Of a DNA stretch of 64,000 nt, positions 51,779-63,719 are shown piece after piece. A program made the translations under genes and the position numbers. Under the pieces are notes generated by a model. The model saw only the letters and a program-made list of their open reading frames with translations. It had not been told where the DNA came from and made no database searches. Every line of letters begins with the position of its first letter. Position 1 is the stretch's first letter. The DNA is from Viscum album. Lineage: Eukaryota; Streptophyta; Magnoliopsida; Santalales; Viscaceae. Location of the stretch: the NCBI GenBank assembly GCA_963277665.1, contig OY728143.1, positions 537,326,394 through 537,390,393 on the forward strand. Direction: 5' to 3'.

Positions 51779-54700
51779 TATAACGACCCATACTTTACAT
51801 ACATTGTTAATACTTCAAAATTGAAGCTCACTTATTACAACATATGACAAAACCACAAAGGACCGTATAGGTATAGTGTCTTTAGAAACTGGGAAACATA
51901 AACAACTGGTTCATAAATATTCTACAGTGTCTCCCATTTATTTAATCATATCTAGGGTCCCTTTTAGCATATTATACTTAATATCCATCTTCCTGACCTG
52001 GGGAAAAGAAAACATAAAAGGGTGAGCTCAAATGCTCAGCAAGGGCAAATAAAGGAAATAAAAATCATATAATATCTTTTTGAAAATCAAAACCTGCAAA
52101 AGAGATCATAATATCTTATCATGGAATAATTCATAGAAGTGAAAATGAGATCCCCATAATCATAACATAAAACTTGAAACTTTGTTGCATGCACACATAA
52201 TCATGGAAAATCATTTCTTGTTAGTCATGACTCATTGCCAAGACTATCTTAGTGGACAAAGTCCCTTTCTGAACCGAGTTCACTCCTCGTTTCAGTCCTG
52301 TATCACTGAACCGAAATAACCTTCCGTTCCAGCCATGTCTATCTCATGAGATATAAAATCATTACCCAATGCATTGGAGGGAGATATAGGTCCCACCCAT
52401 CTTATAATGAATCCTTTCTTATGTGTGCCACATAATGATAAACCATATATCATAGCGTAACCCATGTAATAAAAATGGGATTTTTAAACAACATGACATC
52501 ATAAAACAATTCATATAAGATAAAGGAATTCATAAAAAATATTCCATCACAACATGATCAAATCAATGTAATAATATGGATAAAAACAGAACCCTTTATT
52601 ATCTTAGATGGAAAATAATATTGATAAAACACTTGAACTCCATTCTTGAGGAAAATATCCTTTCTACTTCAAAAACATTTTTCCTTTCATAACATGTCAT
52701 ACGACTTTAAAATAAAAGAAGTTGATTAAAAAATAAACTTGAAAACTTGTAAAGGAAGTTTCTTGGAAATAATGTTTTAAAAATTCATTCATGCCGTATA
52801 AGTCAAAAAAACATTCTTTGTACTTTTGTCGGAAAAGTCAAAAAGTACCTCGTACGACAAAAGATTCCTTTCATAGATATTACTAAAAACTCACCGAAGG
52901 GTAGAAATGGATTTAAACCATAGTAGGTGGATGGAAATAATATTACATATTGAGGGAACATGGATGTGGATGATAAAATACACCCCAGTAAATACTTACG
53001 AATAAACAATCTCGGATAAAAATGAGATTGTGATATTTCCTTTACCTTAAGTCCAATTTGCTTTGTACGTGTCCGAAGCTCCTGTATAATGGTTTAAATA
53101 ATGTTATTGACTTATTCCAGAATCAAACATATTGATATGACATCATATATGTTCATATTCTTAGCTTCTTGATAGTAATATTTCATGGTTACTTGTTACT
53201 CGGGTCTTTATTGCCTTTTGTTCTTATGCGTGTTTTGCCGAATACATTCTTATTCTTCTTTTAAGGTTATAGATTACTTATATCCAGAATGGTATTAGTG
53301 TAACATATATCATATTTATTCATTCAATTCATTTATATAATCATTATGAAATGAATATCATGTAGAACGAGTCGCATCACATCGTGGAGACGGTATTCCG
53401 TACGTACGCACGAGTGACGATATCGTTCCTATGATCGTGGAATTTTATTGGAGTATATATATATATATATTATTTCAGTATCAATATTACTTCATAATAA
53501 TCATATATAGTTACTCATTACACCATTATACCCATCCTTGTAAGGTGATGGTGGAAAATAGATTACACCACGGCGTGGAGACGGTATTCCGTACGTACGC
53601 ACGCGCGGTGATTTCATTTTTCCGTAGGATGGATAGAAGGTGAATTAGGGTTGTTTCATATTTATAATAACATATCAGTATGTAAGTAATACTGATTTTA
53701 TTACTTTATCATGAAACAACTAAAGGAGAAGAAGTTGAAGAAGAAAGAAATTGAAAAGATCGGTAATGGATATTACCTCTTCTTTGGAACGCTTCTTTGA
53801 ATCCTCCACTTAGGGAACTAAGATTGGCCTTTGGAGAAGACCAGGACCTCTAGGATTATTCTAGGGAAGTGGAGAGGAGAAAATGGCAGGGGTTGGCCGA
53901 TCTTGAGTGCTGAAATTGGTGTGAGGAGGAGGGGGATGAGGTGCCCTTTTATAAGAGAGGAGAGGGGCACCTTAGGAATATCTCAAAATATTATTTTATA
54001 TTAAAGTCAAAATCGATTTATAATGCTTCCAAAGGGTCTTATTTCGAAGATAAAGTGGGTATGGGTCGAAATCCTATCAACCAATAGGATTTAAACAAGT
54101 TTAGGGTATTATTTTAACCTTATCAATTAGATATAACTATAAGTTAATTAATTTAACTTTTACCGTGTCTTTTTGTTTTCTTTCACTATATGGTTAATAC
54201 ACTTACTATAACATGCCAAACGAACCCCAAAATGTTTATTATTAATATATATATCCTTATCTAAGTCATTTGGCCGAACCTTAGATTTTTAGGAATAAAA
54301 TAACAATTAATAATATAATATTTGATTTAAAAACTATTTTGTGTCAATTTTGACACTATTTGATATATGATTTTTGTGAAAGTCATAACAGAATTATATG
54401 TTCGAACCAAGTTGATTAAATCAACAATAATATATCATAGTAACCAAGAAAATTAGTGGAATTCATAAAAAGTCTCAAATTACATTTATTTTGGTGTTTA
54501 TAACATCAATTATGTCAATATTTCATTAATAAGATAATTACTGCATCATCATTGTGTCATAAATAAATTAAATTATTTAATGTCTAAAAATTACAAATAA
54601 AATACCATTATGTAGGAAATCTTTTTAGATTTCTAATGAATATTTATAGTTGAATTTATCTTATGTATAACCCCATATTAAAAATTATTTACTTATTAAA

Positions 54701-55381
54701 CTTTGATTTTAACTACTTTAACCCTTCTTTAAATAAATTAATAATAAATGTCCTAATCTAATCCAAGTGGCCCTAAATGGTCATATTTTATTCATAAGGT
54801 TGTTTTTGGTCGAATTACACTTATCCAATAGAATTAGGACATGTGTTAGGGTAATAATAATATCATATTTACCCTTAGATACCCTATTTACTATTAACCG
54901 CGGTAAAAATAGTAAAAAGTTACTATTCACCAAAAAATTATTTTTATCTCATTGGACCACATTTTACTTACTGATATCAACCGTTTCTATCGGATTTTCG
55001 AAATTCCATTCACAGAAGCGGTAAAATTAAGTTTTATGCAAAATTCAGTTTTTAACCTACCACTTAGTGGTTTCACTATTAATCAAAAATTGAAAGTTTT
55101 CAGAAAAATACCAAAATTTCACCCTAGGCTAATTTCGATATTCTGAGTCCAAAAATGAAGTCCATTTTGAAAAATAAAATTTATAAAATTTCAAAAAGTG
55201 GTTATTACTATTCATAACGGCTAGTTTTAATAGCATATTGTTGTTTAGTGAAACTCGGTATTGCGTACGACGGAAGCTATCGAGGAAGGTCGCGATTGCG
55301 TGTAAAGCAAGCCAAGCAAGTGTTGTGTAGAAAAAAGATTCTTTTGATGATTTATATAACATAAAAGTCTCGGGTGTTACA
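51779..55381 (-). repeat. 3' LTR of element H (3603 bp)
   Basis: Tataacgaccc to cgggtgttaca on the plus strand. Nearly identical to 60117-63719. It contains the palindrome block (52341-52402), two dyad cassettes (53383-53412 and 53574-53603, identical over 30 bp) and a (ta)n tract between them (about 53454-53471). The short frames inside are shared by both LTRs only because the LTRs are near-identical. Confidence 0.95.
53383..53603 (-). repeat. Paired dyad cassettes in the H 3' LTR
   Basis: Two copies, 161 bp apart, of a 30-bp sequence with core acggtattccgtacgtacg. Acgg-tatt-ccgt is a perfect small hairpin, cgtacgtacg is palindromic, and outer arms (cacc/ggtg and gcgtg/cgcac in the second copy) can pair around them. 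A (ta)n run lies between the copies. Confidence 0.75.
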
Positions 55382-55398
55382 TTCTACCCCCCTTAAAA
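55382..55398 (-). other. Polypurine tract of element H
   Basis: Minus-strand aaggggggtagaa abuts the LTR start tgtaacaccc. Confidence 0.85.
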
Positions 55399-55420
55399 AG
55401 AATTTCGCCCTCGAAATTCG

Positions 55421-58400
55421 TCACTTTGTAACAAACAGATGAGGATAATTCTCCCTCATCATATCCTCAAGCTCCCATGTAGATTCTTCAAGTTGGTGGT
55501 TCCTCCATAAAACCTTCACCAAGCGAGTGGTCTTGTTTCGTAGGACTTTTTCGCTACGATCCAGAATCTCTATCGGCTGTTCTTCATAAGACAGATCTTG
55601 CTCCAGTGGTAAAACTTCTGAGCTGAGTACATGTGAAGGATCTGGTATGTACTTTCTCAGGAGAGATACATGGAACACATCGTGAACTTGAGAGAGATTC
55701 GGTGGAAGCGCCAATCGGTAAGCTACCTTCCCAACACGATCCAGTATTTCGAAAGGACCGATATATCTAGGGCTCAACTTCCCCTTCTTTGCAAATCTCA
55801 TAACCCTCTTCCAGGGAGATATTCGTAAGAACACTTTATCACCCACTTCAAACTCTAGGTCTTTTCTTCGGTTGTCGGCATAACTTTTCTGTCGACTCTG
55901 AGCTGCTCTTATGTGTTGTTGAATAGATCTGACCTTTTCTGCCATTTCATCAACGAGATCAGGTCCTAATAGCTTTCTTTCCCCAACTTCATCCCAGCAA
56001 GTTGGAGTCCTGCATTTCTTTCCATAGAGAGCTTCATAAGGAGCCATCTGAATACTGGAGTGAAAGCTATTATTATAAGTAAATTCTAACAAAGGTAGGT
56101 ATTGATCCCAACCTCCTTTGAAATCCATAGAGCAAGCTCTCAACATATCTTCTACGGTTTGAATTGTTCTCTCAGACTGACCGTCTGTCTGGGGATGATA
56201 AGCAGTGCTGAAACTCAACTCTGTATCCAGAGTATGCTGAAGACTTCGCCAGAACTTCGAGGTAAATCTCAGATCCCGATCAGATATAATGGAAAGTGGT
56301 ACTCCATGCAATCTTACCACTTCCTTTACATATATCCCGGCAAGCTGATCTAGAGAGAAATCCTCTCTAATAGCAATGAAGTGTGCAGACTTTGTAAGAC
56401 GATCAACTATGACCCAAATAGCATTATTGCCTTTGGATGTTTTAGGAAGTCCTGTGACAAAGTCCATAGTGATGTTTTCCCATTTCCATTCGGGTATGGG
56501 TAATGGTTGTAACATCCCCTTAGACTTCTGTCTCTCAGCTTTAACTTGTTGACAAACCAAGCATCGAGAGACATATTCAGCAACATCTATTTTCTTGCCA
56601 TCCCACCAGAAGTACTCTTTCAGGTCCCTATACATCTTCGTGGTTCCAGGATGAATAGAGAATGAAGAACTATGAGCCTCATCCAGCAGCTCCTTCTTTA
56701 ATTCGGGGATGGGAGGAACACAAACCCGATTCCTGAACTTTATTATCCCACCACAATCAAGGTTGAATTCAGGAACATTTCTCACCTTCTTTTGTAACTC
56801 GACATCTTCTTTCTGTGCCTCTTTAATCTTCACATGTATAGATGGTTGAACATTCATTTGAGAAAGATAAGATTTTTCCCCTTCCATTATAATTCCAAGA
56901 TCCATCCTTTGTAAACCCATAAATATTGGATCTTTTTTGATCCTCATCATGGATAAACTAGCATGGTCTTGTCGATTTAATGCATCTGCCACCTTGTTTT
57001 CATTCCCAGGGTGGTAATGGATTGAGCAGTCATAATCATTAATCAGCTCCAACCATATTCTTTGACGCATATTTAACTCATTTTGTGTGAAAATATACTT
57101 TAAACTTTTATGATCAGTATAAATATCACACCTTTCACCATAAAGGTAATGCCTCCAAATCTTTAATGCAAAGATTACCGCAGCCAACTCCAAATCATGT
57201 GTTGGGTAATTTTGCTCATGGATTTTCAACTGTCGTGAGGCATAAGCTATCACCATATCATTTTGCATAAGAACACACCCAAATCCCTTCTTGGATGCAT
57301 CACTGTAGATCACAAACCTTTCTCCACTATAAGGCAGTGTGAGCACATGTGCACTGGATAACCTTCTTTTCAACTCCTTGAAATTCTCTTCACATTCCTC
57401 TGTCCAGACAAACTTAACTCCTTTCCGGGTCAACTTGGTGAGTGGATTAGATAATCGTGAAAAATATTTTACAAAACGTCGATAATATCCAGCCAAACCA
57501 AGAAAACTTCGGATCTCAGTTACTGTTGTTGGTCTCGACCATCTTTCGATAACTTCTGTTTTTGCTGGATCCACAGATATCCCCTCTTTTGAGATTATGT
57601 GACCCAAAAATGAAACGTTTTGAAGCCAAAATTCACACTTGGTAAATTTGGCATAAAGCTTCTCCTTTCTCAGGGTTTTCAATATAATTCTCAAGTGATC
57701 TTCATGCTCTTCCTTGCTCTTTGAATAGACAAGAATATCGTCTATAAAGACTACCACAATTTGATCAAGATAGTCTCTAAAGACTCTATTCATTAGATCC
57801 ATGAAGATAGCAGGGGCATTAGTAAGACCAAATGGCATCACTATAAATTCATAGTGTCCATACCTTGTACGGAAAGCCGTCTTTGGTATATCCTCCCTTT
57901 TGACCCTTAATTGATGATACCCTGAACGAAGATCAATCTTGGAAAAGTATTGAGCTCCGCGTAGTTGGTCAAATAAGTCATCAATGCGTGGGAGAGGATA
58001 TTTGTTCTTGATAGTGATCTTGTTAAGTTCTCGATAATCAATGTAGAGTCTCATTGATCCATCTTTCTTCTTAACAAATAGAACAGGTGCTCCCCAAGGT
58101 GAGGCACTAGGGCGTATGAATCCCTTATCAAGATTCTCTTGGAGTTGCTTCTTCAATTCCTGCAACTCAATTGGGGCCATTCTATAAGGTGTCTTTGAAA
58201 TAGGCAAAGCACCCGGTACGAGTTCTATTGAAAACTCAACTTCACGATTTGGTGGAAGACCCGGAAATTCCTCCGGAATGACACAATCAAACTCCCGTAC
58301 AATGGGCATATTCCTAATCGTGAGTTTCTCACCAACCATTTGAGATAAATAACCTTCATTTAGTGGAATCAATACCCATAAGATGGAAGAAATTTCCACT

Positions 58401-58933
58401 GGAAGGTTATGTTCATCCTTGCATTGATAGACGATCGTAGATTGATCTGGAATATGAAATGTGACTTCCCTTCTTTGGCAATTTATATGAACTCCATGTA
58501 GAGAAATCCAATCCATGCCAAGAATCACATCAAATTCCACTAAAGGAAGGATCACAAGATTTGCAGGAAGCACTTTCCCACAAACTTTGATCGGAGAAGA
58601 ATTATAAACTTTTGATGCGATTGATGTGCCATTAGGTGTTGTCACAGCTAACTCAACATCTAATTGTTGAGGTAATATGGTGATACCCTTAGAAAAGTCT
58701 TCAGAAATAAAAGAGTGGGTGGATCCAGAATCAAATAAAACATTTGCTACTTTAGAGTGGATGGTAAGTGTACCTTTCACCACATCATTATCGTACTCCA
58801 CATCGCTGATAGAAATTGCATGTGACTTTCCTTTGTCTTTAGCCTTAAGTGTTTTTTGACGTCGACCATCGTCATCATCCTTGGATTTGGGCATTGATTG
58901 GCATAATGCCCCATCTCCTTGCACTTGAAACAT
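55421..58933 (-). CDS. pol: Pol polyprotein of element H (PR-RT-RH-IN-chromodomain)
   Basis: One open frame of 1170 residues. The aspartic protease has DSG at 68-70 and ILGMDW near 137. Reverse transcriptase spans about 245-430, with catalytic Asp in KID (334) and FIDD (398-399). RNase H spans about 540-650 (YSDAS with D545, E582, YTDHKS with D607, D650). Integrase has its zinc site at H754, H761, C791 and C794, and its catalytic triad at D824, D885 and E921. A GPF motif lies at 1059-1061 and a chromodomain at about 1117-1167. Every catalytic residue I looked for is present. The first Met at 58933 lies inside gag in another frame, so pol is probably made as a gag-pol fusion rather than from this Met. 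It overlaps gag by about 157 bp. Confidence 0.95.
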   Translation of the reverse strand: MFQVQGDGALCQSMPKSKDDDDGRRQKTLKAKDKGKSHAISISDVEYDNDVVKGTLTIHSKVANVLFDSGSTHSFISEDFSKGITILPQQLDVELAVTTPNGTSIASKVYNSSPIKVCGKVLPANLVILPLVEFDVILGMDWISLHGVHINCQRREVTFHIPDQSTIVYQCKDEHNLPVEISSILWVLIPLNEGYLSQMVGEKLTIRNMPIVREFDCVIPEEFPGLPPNREVEFSIELVPGALPISKTPYRMAPIELQELKKQLQENLDKGFIRPSASPWGAPVLFVKKKDGSMRLYIDYRELNKITIKNKYPLPRIDDLFDQLRGAQYFSKIDLRSGYHQLRVKREDIPKTAFRTRYGHYEFIVMPFGLTNAPAIFMDLMNRVFRDYLDQIVVVFIDDILVYSKSKEEHEDHLRIILKTLRKEKLYAKFTKCEFWLQNVSFLGHIISKEGISVDPAKTEVIERWSRPTTVTEIRSFLGLAGYYRRFVKYFSRLSNPLTKLTRKGVKFVWTEECEENFKELKRRLSSAHVLTLPYSGERFVIYSDASKKGFGCVLMQNDMVIAYASRQLKIHEQNYPTHDLELAAVIFALKIWRHYLYGERCDIYTDHKSLKYIFTQNELNMRQRIWLELINDYDCSIHYHPGNENKVADALNRQDHASLSMMRIKKDPIFMGLQRMDLGIIMEGEKSYLSQMNVQPSIHVKIKEAQKEDVELQKKVRNVPEFNLDCGGIIKFRNRVCVPPIPELKKELLDEAHSSSFSIHPGTTKMYRDLKEYFWWDGKKIDVAEYVSRCLVCQQVKAERQKSKGMLQPLPIPEWKWENITMDFVTGLPKTSKGNNAIWVIVDRLTKSAHFIAIREDFSLDQLAGIYVKEVVRLHGVPLSIISDRDLRFTSKFWRSLQHTLDTELSFSTAYHPQTDGQSERTIQTVEDMLRACSMDFKGGWDQYLPLLEFTYNNSFHSSIQMAPYEALYGKKCRTPTCWDEVGERKLLGPDLVDEMAEKVRSIQQHIRAAQSRQKSYADNRRKDLEFEVGDKVFLRISPWKRVMRFAKKGKLSPRYIGPFEILDRVGKVAYRLALPPNLSQVHDVFHVSLLRKYIPDPSHVLSSEVLPLEQDLSYEEQPIEILDRSEKVLRNKTTRLVKVLWRNHQLEESTWELEDMMRENYPHLFVTK

Positions 58934-59901
58934 TGAAGTGTAGTAGGTTCATTCTGTGTATCCCTTCCTTTGTTTGCATCATTAGACATCTTCTTCCCAT
59001 TATCACGGCATTCAAATGCCCGATGACCTTCCTTTCCACATTTAAAACATTTACTTGTCCCTTTAAGACAACTCCCTCCATGTTTGTTTCCACACTTTGA
59101 GCATAAGGAAAAGCTCATCTTCTTTTCCGTGTGCTCTTTAGATTTTTCTTTGAATTCCATCTTCCTCTTCTTATCAAACCCATGTGACTGATGGGTTATT
59201 CCAATCTCCATCTCGACTTTGAGAGAAAATCGAACGATTTACTCGTAGCTATTGATGTCCCTTATGGATAACGCCCTTCGAAGACTTGGTTTTAAGCCAC
59301 TAAAGAATTGATCGATCTTACTCTCAGGTTGGATAATAATACCAGAAGCGTACCTTGTAAGTCTTGTAAAATTTGCTTCATAGGTACCAGCAGATTCATC
59401 ATCCCTTTGCTTCAGTTCAAGAAACTCTTTCTCCATCATTGTTCGGAGAATACGAGGGAATTACTTATTGAAAAATAAGTTCTTGAACTCGTCCCATTCC
59501 ATAGACTCAATTTCATACCTTTGCCTCGTATTCTTAACAAGATTCCACCATTGATCCGCATCTCCTTCCAAACGATACACTGCTAGGATGACTTTATCAT
59601 GCTCAGAACATTGAAGAACTGAAAATATCTTTTCAGTAGTACTAATCCATTGTTCAGCAACTAATGGATCAGTAGACCCGCTGAAAGAAGGTGGATGCTG
59701 CCTCATGAAGGATTCAACAGAATGTTCCTCCCTCCTTTGCTCGTTTGGAAATCCTGCATGATTCATGGCTTGAGAAAGTTGTGTGAGCATGGCTACAAGA
59801 TTTTGCATTCCAGCTCCCATATCGTTTGGTTGCTCAGGGGGACAATCATTGCATTGCCCATCGCATTCCGCATTAACACGGTTCCTTCGGGTTCCAGCCA
59901 T
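58777..59901 (-). pseudogene. gag: Gag of element H, interrupted by two in-frame stops
   Basis: Gag forms the particle and binds RNA. It starts at 59901 (MAGTRRNRVN). The first open piece (59901-59461) has HPPSFSGSTDPLVAEQW and DQWWNLV, the capsid motifs. An in-frame TAA ends it, and the same frame continues as 59439-59239 (MMEKEFLELKQRDDES), a second in-frame TAA, then 59211-58777. The last piece has three zinc fingers: C37/C40/H44/C48, C55/C58/H63/C68 and C94/C97/H102/C107 of that piece. Just after the third finger the frame must shift by -1 to enter pol; the gag frame itself runs 34 more codons of unrelated sequence. The two stops make this copy non-autonomous as it stands. Confidence 0.9.
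58885..58891 (-). promoter_or_regulatory. Candidate -1 frameshift heptamer between gag and pol of H
   Basis: The minus strand reads C CCA AAT in the gag frame, which fits the X XXY YYZ rule for simultaneous slippage. After a -1 slip, reading continues CCC AAA TCC AAG, exactly the pol frame. It sits three residues after the last zinc-finger Cys. I see no strong stem-loop just downstream (only short pairings around gtcgac), so activity is unproven. A one-base deletion is the alternative. Confidence 0.5.
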
Positions 59902-60116
59902 TGACTAAAACCAAGAAGAATAGTGTTAGCAACACTAATTATAATAGGAAACCACATAATTCAAGAATAAAATTTTCATGCTTATGGTCTTATCCTAGGT
60001 TATTCATGGCCATTTCTAAGATTGTGTTCTATGCTTAGACTTATCCTTAGGGTTCTTACTAAGGCTTTCACATCCTAGTTTCCAAAGGTTGACTATACCT
60101 TTCCTCTGATACCAAC
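59902..60116 (-). other. Leader and primer site of element H
   Basis: The minus strand at 60114-60103 reads tggtatcagagg, matching the initiator tRNA-Met complement over its first 11 bases, two bases from the 5' LTR. The leader is about 215 bp. Confidence 0.9.
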
Positions 60117-63100
60117 TATAACGACCCATACTTTACATACATTGTTAATACTTCAAAATTGAAGCTCACTTATTACAACATGTGACAAAACCACAAAGGA
60201 CCGTATAGGTATAGTGTCTTTAGAAACTGGGAAACATAAACAACTGGTTCATAAATCTTCTACAGTTTCTCCCATTTATTTCATCATATCTAGGGTCCCT
60301 TTTAGCATATTATACTTAATATCCATCTTCCTGACCTGGGGAAAAGAAAACATAAAAGGGTGAGCTCAAATGCTCAGCAAGGGAAAATAAAGGAAATAAA
60401 AATCATATCATATCTTTTTGAAAATCAAAACCTGCAAAAGAGATCATAATATCTTATCATGGAATAATTCATAGAAGTGAAAATGAGATCCCCATAATCA
60501 TAACATAAAACTTGAAACTTTGTGGCATGCACACATAATCATGGAAAATCATTTCTTATTAGTCATGACTCATTGCCAAGACTATCTTAGTGGACAAAGT
60601 CCCTTTCTGAACCGAGTTCACACCTCGTTTCAGTCCTGTATCACTGAACCGAAATAACCTTCCGTTCCAGCCATGTCTATCTCATGAGATATAAAATCTT
60701 TACCCAATGCATTGGAGGGAGATATAGGTCCCACCCATCTTATAATGAATACTTTCTTATGTGTGCCACATAATCATAAACCATATATCATAGCGTAACC
60801 CATGTAATAAAAATGGGATTCTTAAACAACATGACATTATAAAACAATTCATATAAGATAAAGGAATTCATAAAAAATATTCCATCATAACATGATCAAA
60901 TCAATGTAATAATATGGATAAAAACAGAACCCTTTATTATCTTAGATGGAAAATAATTTTGATAAAACACTTGAACTTCATTCTTGAGGAAAATATCCTT
61001 TCTATTTCAAAAACATTTTTCCTTTCATAACATGTCATACGACTTTAAATTAAAAGAAGTTGATTAAAAAATAAACTTGAAAACTTGTAAAGGATGTTTC
61101 TTGGAAATAATGTTTTAAAAATCCATTCATGCCGTATAAGTAAAAAAAAATTTCTTCGTACTTTTGTCGTAAAAGTCAAAAAGTACCTCGTACGACAAAA
61201 GATTCTTTTCATAGATATTACTAAAAACTCACCGAAGGGTAAAAATGGATTTAAACAATTGTAGGTGGATGTAAATAATATTACATATTGAGGGAACATG
61301 GATGTGGATGATAAAATACACCCCAGTAAATACTTAGGAATAAACAATCTCGGATAAAAATGAGATTGTGATATTTCCCTTACCTTAAGTCCAATTTGCT
61401 TTGTACGTGTCCGAATCTCCTGTATAATGGTTTAAATAATGTTATTGACTTATTCCAGAATCATACATATTGATATGACATCATATATGTTCATATTCTT
61501 AGCTTCTTGATAGTAATATTTCATGGTTACTTGTTACTCGGGTCTTTATTGCCTTTTGTTCTTATGCGTGTTTTGCTGAATACATTCTTATTATTCTTTT
61601 AAGGTTATATATTCCTTATATCCAGAATGGTATTAGTGTAACATATATCATATTTATTCATTCAATTCATTTATTTTAATCATTATTAAATGAAGATCAT
61701 GTAGAACGAGTCACATCACATCGTGGAGACGGTATTCCGTACGCACGCACGAGTGACGATATCGTTCCTATGATCGTGGAATTGTATTGGAGTATATATA
61801 TATATATATTATTTCAGTATCAATATTACTTCATAATAATCATATATAGTTACTCATTACACCATTATACTCATCCTTGTAAGGTGATGGTGGAAAATAG
61901 ATTACACCACGGCGTGGAGACGGTATTCCGTACGTACGCACGCGCGGTGATTTCATTTTTCCGTAGGATGGATAGAAGGTGAATTAGGGTTTTTTCATAT
62001 TTATAATAGCATATCAGTATGTATGTAATACTGATGTTATTACTTTATCATGAAACAACTAAATGAGAAGAAGTTTAAGAAGAAAGAAATTGAAAAGATC
62101 GGTAATGGATATTACCTCTTCTTTGGAACGCTTCTTTGAATCCTCCACTTAGGGAACTAAGATTGGTCTTTGGAGAAGACCAGGACCTCTAGGATTATTC
62201 TAGGGAAGTGGAGAGGAGAAAATGGCAGGGGTTGGCCGAGCTTGAGTGCTCAAATTGGTGTGAGGACGAGGGGGAGGAGGTGCCCTTTTATAAGGGAGGA
62301 GAGGGGCGTCTTAGGAATATCTCAAAATATTATTTTATATTAAAGTAAAAATCGGTTTATAATGGTTCCAAAGGGTCTTATTTCGAAGATAAAGTGGGGA
62401 TGGGTCGAAATCCTATCAACCAATAGGATTTAAACAAGTTTAGGGTATTATTTTAACCTTATCAATTAGATTTAACTCTAAGTTAATTAATTTAACCTTT
62501 ACCGTGTCTTTTTGTTTTCTTTCACTATATGGTTAATACACTTACTATAACATGCCAAATGAACCCCAAATTGTTTATTATTAAGATATATATCCTTATC
62601 TAAGTCATTTTGCCGAACCTTAGATTTTTAGGAATAAAATAACAATTAATAATATAATATTTGATTTAAAAACTATTTTGTGTCAATTTTGACACTATTT
62701 GATATATGATTTTTGTGAAAGTCATAATAGAATTATATGTTCGAACCAAGTTTATTAAATCAACACTAATATATCATAGTAACCTAGAAAATTAGTGGAA
62801 TTCATAAAAAGTCTCAAATTACATTTATTTTGGTGTTTATAACATCAATTATGTCAATATTTCATTAATAAGATAATTACTGCATCATCATTGTTTCATA
62901 AATAAATTAAATTATTTAATGTCTAAAAATTACAAATAAAATACAATTATGTAGGACATCTTTTAATCTTTCTAATGAATATTTATAGTCTAATTTATCT
63001 TCTGTATAACCCCATATTAAAAATTATTTACTTATTAAACTTTGATTTTAACTACTTTAACCCTTCTTTAAATAAATTAATAATAAATGTCCTAATCTAA

Positions 63101-63719
63101 TCCAAGTGGCGCTAAATGGTCATATTTTATTCATAAGGTTGTTTTTGGTCGAATTAAACTTATCCAATAGAATTAGGACATGTGTTAGGGTAATAATAAT
63201 ATCATATTTACCCTTAGTTACCCTATTTACTATTAACCGCGGTAAAAATAGTAAAAAGTTACTATTCACCAAAAAATTATTTTTATCTCATTGAACCACA
63301 TTTTACTTACTGATATCAACTGTGTCTGTCGGATTTTTGAAATTCCATTCACAGAAGCGGTAAAATTAAGTTTTATGCAAAATTCAGTTTTTAACCTACC
63401 ACTTAGTGGTTTCACTATTCATCAAAAATTGAAAGTTTTCAGAAAAATACCAAAATTTCACCCTAGGCTAATTTCGATATTCTGAGACAAAAAATGAAGT
63501 CCATTTTGAAAAATAAAATTAATAAAATTTCAAAAAGTGGTTATTACTATTCATAACGGCTAGTTTTAATAGCATATTGTTGTTTAGTGAAACTCGGTAT
63601 TGCGTATGACGCAAGCTATCGAGGAAGGTCGCGATTGCGTGTAAAGCAAGCCAAGCAAGTGTTGTGTAGAAAAAGATTTCTTTGATGATTTATATAACAT
63701 AAAAGTCTCGGGTGTTACA
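60117..63719 (-). repeat. 5' LTR of element H (3603 bp)
   Basis: Same length as the 3' LTR and nearly identical. Palindrome block at 60679-60740; dyad cassettes at 61722-61751 (one substitution) and 61913-61942; (ta)n tract at about 61793-61810. The promoter must lie here, but the start site could not be fixed. Confidence 0.95.

Larger units (their letters stand above)
51779..63719 (-). mobile_element. Element H: young, nearly intact Tekay/Del-type chromovirus
   Basis: An 11,941-bp minus-strand element with two 3603-bp LTRs, primer site, gag, an open pol and polypurine tract, inserted in the RT start of G with a 5-bp duplication (one mismatch). About 10 substitutions were counted in the first 600 aligned LTR bases, so insertion is recent compared with A. 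Pol carries a C-terminal chromodomain, which with long LTRs and the domain order points to chromoviruses, most likely Tekay/Del. It depends on breaks in gag whether it could move; see the gag entry. Confidence 0.95.

Noticed and set aside
53454..53471. (ta)n tract as a transposon target or an origin
   Set aside because: A simple microsatellite inside the H LTR; at most a candidate TATA region.
54767..55362. Frames 54767-55024, 54952-55146 and 55129-55362 repeated near 63106-63485 as a conserved gene pair
   Set aside because: The repetition comes from the two near-identical LTRs; the relative in G (about 48240-48520) does not keep the frames.
56102..56353. Plus-strand frames inside H pol and gag (also 58677-58859, 58849-59100, 59695-59904)
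   Set aside because: Antisense shadows of the minus-strand gag-pol coding region.
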